From the NCBI GenBank assembly GCA_964393605.1, contig CAYMUL010000034.1, positions 1-35,065 of the forward strand: DNA of 35,065 nt. Direction: 5' to 3'. Source of the stretch: CAYMUL01 sp964393605. Its GTDB lineage: Bacteria; Bacteroidota; Ignavibacteria; Ignavibacteriales; Ignavibacteriaceae. Below the pieces are notes generated by a model. That model was not told the origin of the DNA. It did no database searches and saw nothing but the letters and a program-made list of their open reading frames with translations. A program made the position numbers and the translations under genes. Shown here piece by piece: positions 7,763 to 15,473 of the stretch; within the stretch, counting starts at the first letter, position 1; each line of letters opens with the position of its first letter.

Positions 7763-8088
7763 GAAGTAAAAGCGTTGTAAATGGAATTGTACAAAGAAAA
7801 CTGATAAAACATACAAGACGAATAATTGGCTACAATAGATTTGTTGATATGCTGAGGGAAGCGTGGTTCAAAGAAGGGCTAATGCGCTTTTGTATTGGAC
7901 GAATAAAACTAATAAAACATATAAGACGAATAATTGGCTACAATAGATTTGTTTATAGGGTTAGGCAGGCGAGAATTAAAAGCGGACTAATGCTGACCAA
8001 CAGCCAAAAATTAATATTACTTTTTAACAGCGATGCGACCACGAGATGGAATATTCTGATAAAAATAATTTATGGTTGGTGGAAGTGA
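7759..8088 (+). CDS. Basic protein made of a duplicated 36-residue unit, 109 aa
   Basis: Very basic, helical and unrecognised. Residues 14-42 and 50-78 are copies of one unit, each containing R-R-I-I-G-Y-N-R-F-V and ending G-L-M. At the DNA level this is a 108-bp duplication with a long stretch of near identity. The frame is coupled to the preceding 53-aa frame by a 4-bp overlap and ends 18 bp before the integrase start. The duplication keeps the frame, which favours a real protein, possibly DNA-binding. An alternative is that the DNA repeat itself is the functional element. Confidence 0.45.
   Translation: MRSKSVVNGIVQRKLIKHTRRIIGYNRFVDMLREAWFKEGLMRFCIGRIKLIKHIRRIIGYNRFVYRVRQARIKSGLMLTNSQKLILLFNSDATTRWNILIKIIYGWWK
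7798..7991. repeat. 108-bp direct duplication upstream of the integrase
   Basis: Units begin at 7798 and 7906. The core, agacgaataattggctacaa followed by tagatttgtt, is identical in both copies (near 7815-7845 and 7923-7953); the remaining part has diverged. It lies within the 109-aa frame and about 115-310 bp upstream of the recombinase gene, a plausible place for recombinase or accessory-factor sites. Confidence 0.85.
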
Positions 8089-8106
8089 GGAAGGAGTAGA
8101 AATAGA

Positions 8107-9081
8107 ATGGAAGGGCTGTCGCTATATAGTAATAATCAAGTAATATCAAATTACACTGAGAGTAATTTTGAAGAGCAGAGTTTTTCTTTTTTAAATCAAC
8201 TTGAGAAATATGGGGTTATAAAAAATAGAGAGGTTGTACCAACCCGCACGCTTATCAGTGAGTATAGAGAATTTATAAGTCGCAATCGAAGTAAATCTTA
8301 TCTGCGGTCAGTATGCGGAAGTATGAACCTACTTGAAAATTACTTCGGAACGCATTACTCAATTAATAATATTACTCACAGAACTGCGGAGAAATTTATT
8401 TATCATTTGATGGATCGAATACCCAAGGGGTACCGAGTACATTTTAGAAACGTGAAAGCATTGTTTAGTCGTGCGGTCGGGTGGGGGTATGTTTCGGAAA
8501 ATCCGTTTGCAAAGATGAAACTGCCCAAGTTGCAGAGATTGAAACCGAAATACATTAACGAGTTGGACCTTGAGAAAATTTGTATGCAAGTAGAATCACA
8601 AGTCTTGAAAGATGCGATTGGATTTAGCTTCTATACTGGCTTGAGGTTATCTGAGATGGTGAATTTGAAATGGGTGAATGTTGATCTAAAAAATATTGTT
8701 ATAACAATTGGAGATGATAATTTCATAACCAAAAGTAGAAAGAGCAGAACTATACCAATAAATAAAAAAGCATTAGAAATTTTAACCGCAAGAGCAGAGT
8801 ATGAGCGTAAATCAATGTTCGTTTTTGGGAATGATAAGGGTTTTAGATACACGGGAGATTGGTACTCGAGATATTTTAAAAGAGCGGTAAAAAAATGTGG
8901 AATGAGTTCCGAAATACATTGGCACAGTCTGCGTCATTCATTTGCTTCGAATTTAGTTCAAAAGGGAGCAAGTATATACGCGATAAAAGAGCTGATGGGC
9001 CATTCTTCGATTTCAGTCACGGAAATATATTCTCACACAAATATTGAGATGTTACGGGAGGCGGTTGGTTGTTTGGGATGA
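8107..9081 (+). CDS. Tyrosine recombinase / integrase
   Basis: A 324-residue phage-integrase-family site-specific recombinase. The N-terminal SAM-like core-binding domain spans about 60-155 and the catalytic domain about 160-315. The full catalytic set is present: R180 in T-G-L-R-L-S-E, K209 in the beta-hairpin T-K-S-R-K-S, H273 and R276 in H-S-L-R-H-S-F, H299 in M-G-H-S, and nucleophile Y308 in I-Y-S-H. It should therefore be active in integration or excision by DNA strand exchange through a phosphotyrosine link. It sits among the element's small genes and 120 bp before the replication gene. It is clearly related to the convergent recombinase at 11736-12752, sharing the same E-I-H-x-H-S-L-R-H block. 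Confidence 0.95.
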   Translation: MEGLSLYSNNQVISNYTESNFEEQSFSFLNQLEKYGVIKNREVVPTRTLISEYREFISRNRSKSYLRSVCGSMNLLENYFGTHYSINNITHRTAEKFIYHLMDRIPKGYRVHFRNVKALFSRAVGWGYVSENPFAKMKLPKLQRLKPKYINELDLEKICMQVESQVLKDAIGFSFYTGLRLSEMVNLKWVNVDLKNIVITIGDDNFITKSRKSRTIPINKKALEILTARAEYERKSMFVFGNDKGFRYTGDWYSRYFKRAVKKCGMSSEIHWHSLRHSFASNLVQKGASIYAIKELMGHSSISVTEIYSHTNIEMLREAVGCLG

Positions 9082-9105
9082 GCAGATTTGATGGATTTTT
9101 GAATT

Positions 9106-9137
9106 CTGAGATAGGATTATTTAGGACTGAGATAGGA
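9106..9137. repeat. Phased short repeats before the replication gene (iteron-like)
   Basis: ctgagatagga occurs at 9106-9116 and 9127-9137, 21 bp apart. The core tagga occurs three times, at 9112, 9122 and 9133, that is every 10-11 bp on the same face of the helix. The position is 64 bp upstream of the primase-helicase start. This is what replication-initiator or repressor sites often look like, but the tract is short. Confidence 0.5.
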
Positions 9138-9200
9138 CTTGATAAGACGAATAAAAATAAGAAGTTAATTGTATTTTAATAACATAATAAAGGAAAAAAA

Positions 9201-11486
9201 ATGAAAAATCAATATCATGAATTCGCGTTGTTAGTGAATGAAAAAATCGGGTTGAACGTGGTGCCGGTTCGAGGGAAAAGAGCGACTGTTGCTTGGAGCA
9301 AGTGGCAAACGGAAAAACAGACTGAGGAGGATATCTCTCGCATGGATTGGGAGGGAGCAACTGGATTTGCTTCAATAATGGGAGATGGAATCATGGTGCT
9401 TGACTTCGATCAATTATATGATGGTGAAATTATTGAGAGTTGTTTGAAGACACTTGGTTTAGATAAGGATTATGAATGGGTAGTCCAGACTGGGAGTGGT
9501 CATGGAATACATATTTATTTTTATTGTGCAGAGATGGAAAAAGTATTTGAGTTGCTGGGCGCTAAGAAGGGAGTATACTCTTTTAAATGTCTTGAAGGAA
9601 TCGAGTGCGATCATATTGAGTTGCGGATAGGTGGTTGTTATTGTGTGATGCCGCCGTCGTTACATGAAGCGGGCGGTAGATATAATTATAAAAATAATGA
9701 ACCCGGAATGAGACCGAGCGAGGTAAACGCGGAAAATATAGTGGAGGCAGTGAAAGCACTTTGCGAAGTGGAAAGGGTTAGTAAAGATAATACACTAAAC
9801 GAAAACAAAAATATTCAGAGCTATTATGACGATGATGAGATAAGTGAGATTGCCGAATTGTTGAGTAAAAAGCTGAAGAAAGGGAGCTACGGCGAGTGGC
9901 TAAATATCGGTTTTGCGCTGACTACACTGAGTGAAAAAGGGGAGGATATATTTGTTGAGATGAGTTTGAAAAATCCGGAGTACAGTGATACGGAAGCTGA
10001 AGTAAGAAATAAGTTTCGGCAATTGGAAGAGACAGCAAATGGGAATATAACGATGGGGACGTTCTATCATATAGCAGAAAAGTATGGATGGAAACGGCCA
10101 AAGGTAAAGATTTGGTGCGGTGAAAGGGGGAAGCTAAAAATATTGAAGTCGAGAGTGAAAAGGTTACTTGAGAATGAAGGCTTCTGCAAGACCAGGATAG
10201 GGACGAAGAAATGTTACGTAAGGAGAGAGAATAATATTCTAAGTGAGTTCGATATAACGGATGTAAAAGATTTGGCAATGTGCTACGTGGAAGAATTAAC
10301 GATAGAAGAAATGGAAGGATTGACGCGAGAAGCAATACTTAATCTCGTAATGAATAGTAATAACCAGGTTTTTACAGAAGGATTTTTGGAATTTTTGACG
10401 ACAAAGGAGCTTCAATTTAAGGAAGATACCGAAGAAAGTTCGTACTTATTTTTTAAGAATCAATTTATAGAAGTAACGGCGGAGGGAGTTTACGCAAGTA
10501 CTTATGAATTACTTGATAAGTGTATTTGGAAAAATGAGATATTAAACCGAGAGTATCATGGAAAGAAGAATCGCGGGATGTTTGAAGATTTTTGTTTCAA
10601 TGCAATGGGCAGAGATGTAAGTCGTTTGAACAGTTTAAAAAGTGCGATAGGAAAAACACTACATAGATATAAGAGTCGAAGCGAAGCGAAAGCAGTAGTA
10701 TTCACAGATGAGGTGATAAGCGAAGGCGCAAGCGGACGCAGCGGAAAGGGTTTAACTGTAAATGGGATAGAACACATACGAAAGACGATGGTGATCGAGG
10801 GAAAAAATTTTAGTCCGGCAAAGAGTTTCGCATTTCAACGGTTAACGAACGATACAAATGTACTCGCATTTCAAGACTTGGACAAAGGATTTCCATTCGA
10901 TAAATTGTTTTCAATAATAACAGATGGAATAACAATCGAGAGAAAAAATAAGGATGAAATCTATCTGTCATTCGAGAGATCGCCGAACCTAATAATAACG
11001 ACAAATAATATTCTAAATGGATTGGATGAGTCATCGTTGGATAGACAATTTGTCGTTGAGTTCAGCGGACATTATCATTTAAGACATAGGCCGATACACG
11101 AGTTTGGCAAACAGTTTTTTACCGGTTGGGAAGAAGAAGACTGGGATTCGTTCGATACGTTCATGATAGAGTGCATACAATATTATTTGAAGAATGGATT
11201 AGTTCCGTATGAACAGAAGAATGTAGAGCAGAAAAGGATAATCGCAGAAAGCAGTGAAGATTTTTTTGAATACATAGAGAGTTTAGGTATTGGAATACGG
11301 TACAATAAAGCTGAGGAGTTAGAGAAGTTCAAAAGAGAATATCCCGATAATGAAAAGTTGACGCAGCGGAAATTCACGAGTTGGTGCAAACGATATGCAA
11401 AGTTGAAGGGTTGGGAGATAATAGAGACTAAATCGGATAGCGAAAGGTATTTTGTTTTTAGTGAAAGGAAGGGGAGAGCCGCATAG
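9201..11486 (+). CDS. Replication protein: PrimPol + PriCT-2 + SF3-like helicase
   Basis: A 761-residue element-type replication protein. Residues about 6-165 form a bifunctional primase/polymerase domain with the catalytic D-F-D at 68-70 and S-G-x-G-I-H-I-Y near 99-106, then P-P-S-x-H-x-x-G-G-R-Y at 151-161. About 213-297 match the PriCT-2 primase C-terminal domain. The C-terminal half is a helicase of the DUF5906 primase-helicase kind: P-loop G-R-S-G-K-G-L at 512-518, acidic Q-D-L-D at 558-561, sensor T-T-N-N at 600-603 and arginine-finger candidate R615. It would prime and unwind the element's own origin. A clean ribosome site (aaaggaaa) lies just before ATG. Together with the recombinases it defines an autonomously replicating integrated element (satellite, IME or plasmid-like). 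Confidence 0.9.
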   Translation: MKNQYHEFALLVNEKIGLNVVPVRGKRATVAWSKWQTEKQTEEDISRMDWEGATGFASIMGDGIMVLDFDQLYDGEIIESCLKTLGLDKDYEWVVQTGSGHGIHIYFYCAEMEKVFELLGAKKGVYSFKCLEGIECDHIELRIGGCYCVMPPSLHEAGGRYNYKNNEPGMRPSEVNAENIVEAVKALCEVERVSKDNTLNENKNIQSYYDDDEISEIAELLSKKLKKGSYGEWLNIGFALTTLSEKGEDIFVEMSLKNPEYSDTEAEVRNKFRQLEETANGNITMGTFYHIAEKYGWKRPKVKIWCGERGKLKILKSRVKRLLENEGFCKTRIGTKKCYVRRENNILSEFDITDVKDLAMCYVEELTIEEMEGLTREAILNLVMNSNNQVFTEGFLEFLTTKELQFKEDTEESSYLFFKNQFIEVTAEGVYASTYELLDKCIWKNEILNREYHGKKNRGMFEDFCFNAMGRDVSRLNSLKSAIGKTLHRYKSRSEAKAVVFTDEVISEGASGRSGKGLTVNGIEHIRKTMVIEGKNFSPAKSFAFQRLTNDTNVLAFQDLDKGFPFDKLFSIITDGITIERKNKDEIYLSFERSPNLIITTNNILNGLDESSLDRQFVVEFSGHYHLRHRPIHEFGKQFFTGWEEEDWDSFDTFMIECIQYYLKNGLVPYEQKNVEQKRIIAESSEDFFEYIESLGIGIRYNKAEELEKFKREYPDNEKLTQRKFTSWCKRYAKLKGWEIIETKSDSERYFVFSERKGRAA

Positions 11487-11498
11487 GTTGTGAATGTT

Positions 11499-11569
11499 GG
11501 ACGTAAGGACGTAAAAAAAAGGAAATTGAATTAGTAAATAGAAAATTGAAAAATTGCGTCCTTAAGTCC
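11499..11569. repeat. Imperfect 13-bp inverted repeat after the replication gene
   Basis: The left arm ggacgtaaggacg (11499-11511) and right arm cgtccttaagtcc (11557-11569) pair in 12 of 13 positions, with a 45-nt loop. The left arm also contains the 8-mer ggacgtaa twice in tandem. Similar gtaaggac motifs recur upstream of the second integrase at 12786-12809. The long loop argues against a simple terminator; a protein-binding site is more likely. Confidence 0.6.
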
Positions 11570-11614
11570 GAAGGGGAATAAAGGATACATGGCAAAAGGA
11601 ACTCAACCCCCTTG

Positions 11615-11639
11615 CCCCCTTCTCTTGAAGAGAAGGGGG
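11615..11639. repeat. Palindromic GC-rich hairpin, related in style to the helicase-gene repeats
   Basis: A perfect 12-bp inverted repeat, cccccttctctt (11615-11626) and aagagaaggggg (11628-11639), around a single base. It is preceded by actcaacccccttg, which resembles the left edge of copies A and B in the helicase gene. It probably belongs to the same dispersed repeat class. Confidence 0.65.
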
Positions 11640-11644
11640 AGGAG

Positions 11645-11749
11645 ATGATGAATTATTTTTTGGGGAAAGAGGATGTGATGGAGTTTTTAAAACTACAAAA
11701 TATTTTTCGTCAGAGAAATAGTATATTAGAACGAATCACAACAAATTAA
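11645..11749 (+). CDS. Possible truncated excisionase-type HTH peptide, 34 aa
   Basis: A short frame with a strong ribosome-like site (gggggaggag) directly before tandem ATGs. The start M-M-N-Y-F-L-G-K-E-D-V-M-E-F-L-K-L resembles the first helices of excisionase/MerR-type helix-turn-helix proteins, which often begin L-T-K-E-D-V-A-E-F-L. The sequence then loses the pattern and stops inside the 3' end of the convergent integrase gene. It may be a remnant cut by recombination. The match is by eye and short. Confidence 0.3.
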   Translation: MMNYFLGKEDVMEFLKLQNIFRQRNSILERITTN

Positions 11750-12752
11750 CGGCATCTCTTAAATTATGGCTTTGAAGGTGAGAGTAAATTTGAGTAGTAG
11801 AGAGTTCTTCATGTCCTAAAAGTTCTTTAACAATATAGAGTGAAACTCCGTTTTGTACGAGGTTGGAAGCGAAGGAGTGTCTCAAAGAGTGAAAATGAAT
11901 TTCATCGCAAAGCCCGGCGGCTCTGACGGAATGTTTGAATTTTTTACTGACGTAATTTTCGTTTAAACGAATTCCGGGAATAATGGAAAAAACATAATCT
12001 TCTTTGTTCATAGTTTGGATTTTCGGGACCATAGTTTTGAAAGGGAGAAGCAAATTATGATTGAAGGGGATTACTCTTTCTTTTTTGCTTTTGGTTGTGA
12101 ATGAAGAAGATTGTTTAACAGTGATTAAAGCGGATTGAAAGTCGATCCAATTCCATTTCATATTAATTAACTCGCCCAGCCGCATCCCGGTGTAAAAAGC
12201 AGTAATGAAAATGTTTTGCAATTTTAACTGCGGAGTGCATAGAATTATTTTGTGTAGTTGTTCGGATGTGATGAATGCGGGGAAAGATTTTTTAATTCTC
12301 TGCATACGAAATTTTTTGAAGGGGTTCATGGAGATATAATTCCACTGTTCAGCTTTAGAGAAAGCGGCTTTGAGGGTACGATAATAAAGGTGCGCGGCTT
12401 TCTCAGCGCGAGAGGCTGTATGTGCGATGAAAGATTCTACTAAACGAATATCGATTTTGTTTAGCATGATGTCGCCAGAAAAAAGTGAGAAGTGTTTAAA
12501 AGAAAGTTTGATGCTTCTCAAGTAGTGTTGTGATTTAGTGAGTTGGGAGAAAGAAAAATATTCTTGAGCGAAGGACGCGAGTGAGATGTCGTTAAACTGT
12601 TGCTTCGTTTGTATGCCTTCGGAGATAAATTTTTGCATGAAGCAGTAAGCTAAATTTTTATTTTTTGTTTTAGTGGAAATGGTTTTACGTTTTCCGTTTA
12701 GTTCATAGATGAGCTGATAGAAAGGTGATTTTGTAGTTCGTGTTATGAACAT
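11736..12752 (-). CDS. Tyrosine recombinase / integrase (second, tRNA-proximal)
   Basis: A 338-residue phage-integrase-family recombinase when started at the ATG at 12752. That ATG has a clear ribosome site (GGAAGGAG) about 9 nt upstream, whereas the ATG seven codons earlier has none and contains that site within its frame. Catalytic residues are complete: R191 (T-G-M-R-L-G-E), K221 (T-T-K-S-K-K), H288 and R291 (H-S-L-R-H-S-F), H314 (L-G-H) and Y323 (I-Y-S-H). The core-binding domain lies around 60-165. It is transcribed away from the tRNA(CAT) gene, whose 3' end is about 140 bp upstream, the classic arrangement for an integrase that uses that tRNA as target. It is convergent with the replication gene. 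Confidence 0.95.
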   Translation of the reverse strand: MFITRTTKSPFYQLIYELNGKRKTISTKTKNKNLAYCFMQKFISEGIQTKQQFNDISLASFAQEYFSFSQLTKSQHYLRSIKLSFKHFSLFSGDIMLNKIDIRLVESFIAHTASRAEKAAHLYYRTLKAAFSKAEQWNYISMNPFKKFRMQRIKKSFPAFITSEQLHKIILCTPQLKLQNIFITAFYTGMRLGELINMKWNWIDFQSALITVKQSSSFTTKSKKERVIPFNHNLLLPFKTMVPKIQTMNKEDYVFSIIPGIRLNENYVSKKFKHSVRAAGLCDEIHFHSLRHSFASNLVQNGVSLYIVKELLGHEELSTTQIYSHLQSHNLRDAVNLL

Positions 12753-12785
12753 GATAAGTAACTCCTTCCGCATGATAGAGGAAAA

Positions 12786-12809
12786 GTCCTTACTTTAGTC
12801 CCTACTTTA
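12786..12809. repeat. 12-bp tandem direct repeat upstream of the integrase
   Basis: gtccttacttta (12786-12797) and gtccctacttta (12798-12809) differ at one base. They lie about 35 bp upstream of the integrase start, between it and the tRNA. Spacing of one helical turn suits an operator or recombinase arm-binding site. The complement, gtaaggac, recurs at 11503-11510 on the other side of the gene. Confidence 0.6.
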
Positions 12810-12854
12810 AAGAGCAGAAAAAAGAAAAAGTCATCGGGGCAGATGAAAGGGGGA

Positions 12855-12892
12855 GAAAGAAAAACCTCGAAATCGGGATGAAAACGAGGTTT
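12855..12892 (-). terminator. Rho-independent terminator of the tRNA(CAT) gene
   Basis: On the minus strand, right after the tRNA's encoded CCA, an 8-bp stem (aaacctcg 12862-12869 with cgaggttt 12885-12892) is followed by a T-rich tract. It would end the tRNA transcript. The loop is rather long (15 nt). Confidence 0.65.
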
Positions 12893-12894
12893 AG

Positions 12895-12971
12895 TGGTGG
12901 GCGCTGAAGGACTTGAACCTCCGACCCGCTGATTATGAGTCAGCTGCTCTAACCAACTGAGCTAAGCGCCC
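12895..12971 (-). tRNA. tRNA with CAT anticodon (Met elongator, or Ile2)
   Basis: The cloverleaf is complete: 7-bp acceptor stem gggcgct/agcgccc, D-arm, anticodon arm gctga-ctCATaa-tcagc, T-arm with ttcaagt loop, discriminator A and encoded CCA (12895-12897). A CAT anticodon may be elongator Met or lysidine-modified Ile2, and sequence alone does not settle it. The gene borders the mobile region at its 3' end, so it is the probable attachment site; I found no obvious duplicate of its 3' end elsewhere in the window. Confidence 0.95.
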
Positions 12972-13189
12972 TTACTTAATTACAATTCTATAAAAAATTG
13001 CAGTGCAAAAATATAGCAAACTCTTTCGTTAAACAAATTTTTCTAAATTTTCATCTCTCCGAAATCAAAAATCATGTGGCTTTTTGTCAAAGTACGTCTC
13101 TAAAAAATTCGTGCGGAACTTTATTTATCTTTATGTTTTGTACAGAAAACACACTTCTCTATATTTGACTTCGCTTTTTTAAAAAATCT

Positions 13190-13275
13190 GCCGGGGTGGC
13201 GGAATTGGTAGACGCACAGGACTTAAAATCCTGTGTCCCTACAGGGACGTGCCGGTTCGAGTCCGGCCCTCGGTA
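13190..13275 (+). tRNA. tRNA-Leu (TAA)
   Basis: Class II tRNA of 86 nt with a long variable arm (tgtccctacagggacg). The anticodon arm is cagga-ctTAAaa-tcctg and the T-loop ttcgagt. The acceptor begins with a G-U pair and the discriminator is A. CCA is not encoded, unlike in the tRNA(CAT) gene nearby. Confidence 0.95.
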
Positions 13276-13393
13276 CGATTTTTTTTCATTTATCGAACAA
13301 AATCCTAAACTAAAAGAAGCATTTTTTACATTCAATTTTTGGATTGAATAACTCCGATGATTCGAATCGTAAAAACATTGCGCTTCTTATTTT

Positions 13394-13467
13394 GGGTTCT
13401 TAGCTCAGTTGGTTAGAGCGTCTGCTTGACGTGCAGAAGGTCATAGGTTCGAATCCTATAGAACCCA
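13394..13467 (+). tRNA. tRNA-Val (GAC)
   Basis: 74 nt, acceptor gggttct/agaaccc, anticodon arm tctgc-ttGACgt-gcaga, T-loop ttcgaat, discriminator A, CCA not encoded. A strong terminator follows 11 bp later, so it is not simply read through into thrS. Confidence 0.95.
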
Positions 13468-13478
13468 CAAAAAATTTT

Positions 13479-13499
13479 CGGAGTTCGCTCCGTTTTTTA
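13479..13499 (+). terminator. Rho-independent terminator after tRNA-Val
   Basis: 5-bp GC-rich stem cggag/ctccg closed by a stable TTCG tetraloop, then six T. It lies between tRNA-Val and thrS, 14 bp before the thrS start. Confidence 0.8.
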
Positions 13500-13511
13500 T
13501 TATTTAAAGAT

Positions 13512-15452
13512 ATGTCAAAAATCAAAATTACATTTCCGGATAATTCAACAAGAGAGTTTGAAGGTGGAATAAGTGCAATCGAAATTGCAAAATCTATTTC
13601 GCCAAGACTCGCAGATGATGCGCTCGCCGTGAAGATCAACGGCGAAGTGAAAGAAGTTTATTCTGTCATTAATTCAGATGCCGCAGTTAGTTTTCTTACT
13701 TTCAACGATGAAGATGGACAAGAAGTATATTGGCATTCGACTTCACATCTAATGGCGCACGCGATTCAAAACCTACACCCTGAAGCTAAGTTCGGAGTTG
13801 GTCCGGCTATTGAGAATGGCTTTTATTATGATTTTGATATTGAAAAAAAACTTAACGAAGAAGATTTACTTCTTATCGAAAATGAGATGCAGAAAATTTC
13901 CAAAGAAGGAAATAAATACGAACGTGTTGAACTTTCTAAACAAGATGCAATTAACTTCTTCGATAAAAAACATGATCAATACAAACTTGAAATCTTGAGC
14001 CAACTTGACGAGTCCGCCGAAACAATCAGCATTTATAATGAAGGAAGTTTCACCGATCTCTGCACCGGTCCGCATCTTCCGTCTTCGGATAAAATTAAAT
14101 ATGTAAAGTTGTTAAGTGTTTCCGGTTCATATTGGCGCGGTGATGAAAAGAATAAACAGCTTCAGCGCATTTACGGAATTTCTTTTCCGAAAAAGAAAAT
14201 GCTCGATGAATATTTGCAGCGACTTGAAGAAGCGAAACGACGCGATCACCGAAAGTTGGGAAAAGAATTAGAATTATTTTTCTTCTCACAAAAAATCGGT
14301 GCCGGTTTGCCAATCTGGCTTCCGAAAGGAACGATTCTCCGCGAAACTCTTGAAAGTTTTTTAAGAGAAGAACAGATGAAACGCGGCTATCAACCTGTCG
14401 TTACTCCGCATATCGGAAATATTAATCTTTACAAAACAAGCGGACACTACCCCTACTACAAAGAGAGCCAATTCCCAACTTTAAAATTTGAAGACGACAG
14501 TGAAGAATATTTATTGAAGCCGATGAACTGCCCACATCATTTTCAAATTTATGCATCGAAGCCGAGAAGCTACAAAGACCTTCCGATTCGTTTGGCAGAA
14601 TTCGGAACTGTGTATCGCTACGAACAATCGGGCGAGCTTAACGGCTTAACGCGCGTTCGGTCTTTCGCTGTTGACGATTCTCATATTTTTGTTCGTCAAG
14701 ATCAACTCAAAGATGAAGTTTGCAAAGTCATTGAATTAATTCAGGTTGTTTTTTCGCAGATGGGATTTGAAGATTTTACAACTCAACTTTCTTTCCGCGA
14801 TGATAACGCCGAAAAATATGGCGGAGATATTTCTCTTTGGGAGAGAGCACAAACTGAAATTAAAGAAGCCGCCGAGTTGATGAAATTAAATTATATTATC
14901 GAAGAAGGTGAAGCGGCATTCTACGGACCGAAAATCGATTTCATGGTTAAGGATGCTTTAGGAAGAAAATGGCAACTCGGTACCGTGCAGGTAGATTACG
15001 TCATGCCCGAAAGATTTGATCTGGAATATATCGGAAGCGATGGATTGAAACATAGACCTGTAGTAATTCATCGTGCGCCATTCGGTTCGCTCGAACGTTT
15101 TATTGGAGTTCTGATTGAACATTTTGCCGGAGAATTTCCACTTTGGCTCGCGCCTGTACAAGTGAAAGTAATTCCGATTTCAGAGCATCAAATTGAATAC
15201 GCACAGAAGATTCATGATTTCTTGAAAGAGAATAATATTCGCTCCGAACTTGATGAGAGAAGTGAAAAAGTCGGTTACAAAATTCGAGAAGCCGAATTGA
15301 AAAAAATTCCTTACATGGTCATTCTTGGAGCGAAGGAATTTGAAAATTCGAATATCTCGGTACGAAAACATAAAGAAGGCGACATTGGAAGTTTTGATTT
15401 AAAGGAATTTACTGATAAACTTGCTGCCGAAATTAAAAACAAAATTCATTAA
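13512..15452 (+). CDS. thrS: Threonyl-tRNA synthetase
   Basis: Charges tRNA-Thr with threonine (ATP-dependent) and edits mischarged Ser. 646 residues, full length for bacterial ThrRS. It has an N-terminal TGS domain (about 1-65) and an editing domain with H-x-x-x-H near 74-78 and the C-x-x-x-H of T-D-L-C-T-G-P-H near 180. The class II catalytic core carries the zinc cysteine in M-N-C-P-H-H (near 338) and motif 2 R-Y-E-Q-S-G, and the anticodon-binding domain is C-terminal (about 545-646). The start at ATG 13512 is chosen because the upstream frame runs through the terminator and tRNA-Val. It heads the thrS-infC-rpmI-rplT cluster, with only an 18-bp gap to the proposed infC start, so co-transcription is likely. 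Confidence 0.98.
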   Translation: MSKIKITFPDNSTREFEGGISAIEIAKSISPRLADDALAVKINGEVKEVYSVINSDAAVSFLTFNDEDGQEVYWHSTSHLMAHAIQNLHPEAKFGVGPAIENGFYYDFDIEKKLNEEDLLLIENEMQKISKEGNKYERVELSKQDAINFFDKKHDQYKLEILSQLDESAETISIYNEGSFTDLCTGPHLPSSDKIKYVKLLSVSGSYWRGDEKNKQLQRIYGISFPKKKMLDEYLQRLEEAKRRDHRKLGKELELFFFSQKIGAGLPIWLPKGTILRETLESFLREEQMKRGYQPVVTPHIGNINLYKTSGHYPYYKESQFPTLKFEDDSEEYLLKPMNCPHHFQIYASKPRSYKDLPIRLAEFGTVYRYEQSGELNGLTRVRSFAVDDSHIFVRQDQLKDEVCKVIELIQVVFSQMGFEDFTTQLSFRDDNAEKYGGDISLWERAQTEIKEAAELMKLNYIIEEGEAAFYGPKIDFMVKDALGRKWQLGTVQVDYVMPERFDLEYIGSDGLKHRPVVIHRAPFGSLERFIGVLIEHFAGEFPLWLAPVQVKVIPISEHQIEYAQKIHDFLKENNIRSELDERSEKVGYKIREAELKKIPYMVILGAKEFENSNISVRKHKEGDIGSFDLKEFTDKLAAEIKNKIH

Positions 15453-15458
15453 CAATTA

Positions 15459-15473
15459 AAGAGGAATTATATC
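15459..15473 (+). promoter_or_regulatory. Ribosome site and AUC start of infC
   Basis: AAGAGGA (15459-15465) is the only good Shine-Dalgarno sequence near the 5' end of infC. The codon at proper distance, 15471-15473, is ATC in the IF3 frame. No ATG occurs between it and the start of the conserved domain. A rare start codon is a known device of IF3 autoregulation. Confidence 0.7.

Noticed and set aside
9922..10335. 137-aa minus-strand frame inside the replication gene
   Set aside because: A shadow frame, Leu/Ser-rich, opposite a well-supported gene.
12895..12971. Duplicated tRNA 3' end as the left attachment site of the element
   Set aside because: I looked by eye across 1-12900 for a copy of the 3' end and found none, so the left boundary is left open.
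13165..13170. TTGACT as -35 box for tRNA-Leu
   Set aside because: It is only about 20 bp from the mature tRNA start, leaving no room for a -10 box and leader.
13431..13511. Upstream extension of thrS by 27 codons
   Set aside because: It would read through tRNA-Val and its terminator; ATG 13512 begins the conserved TGS domain.
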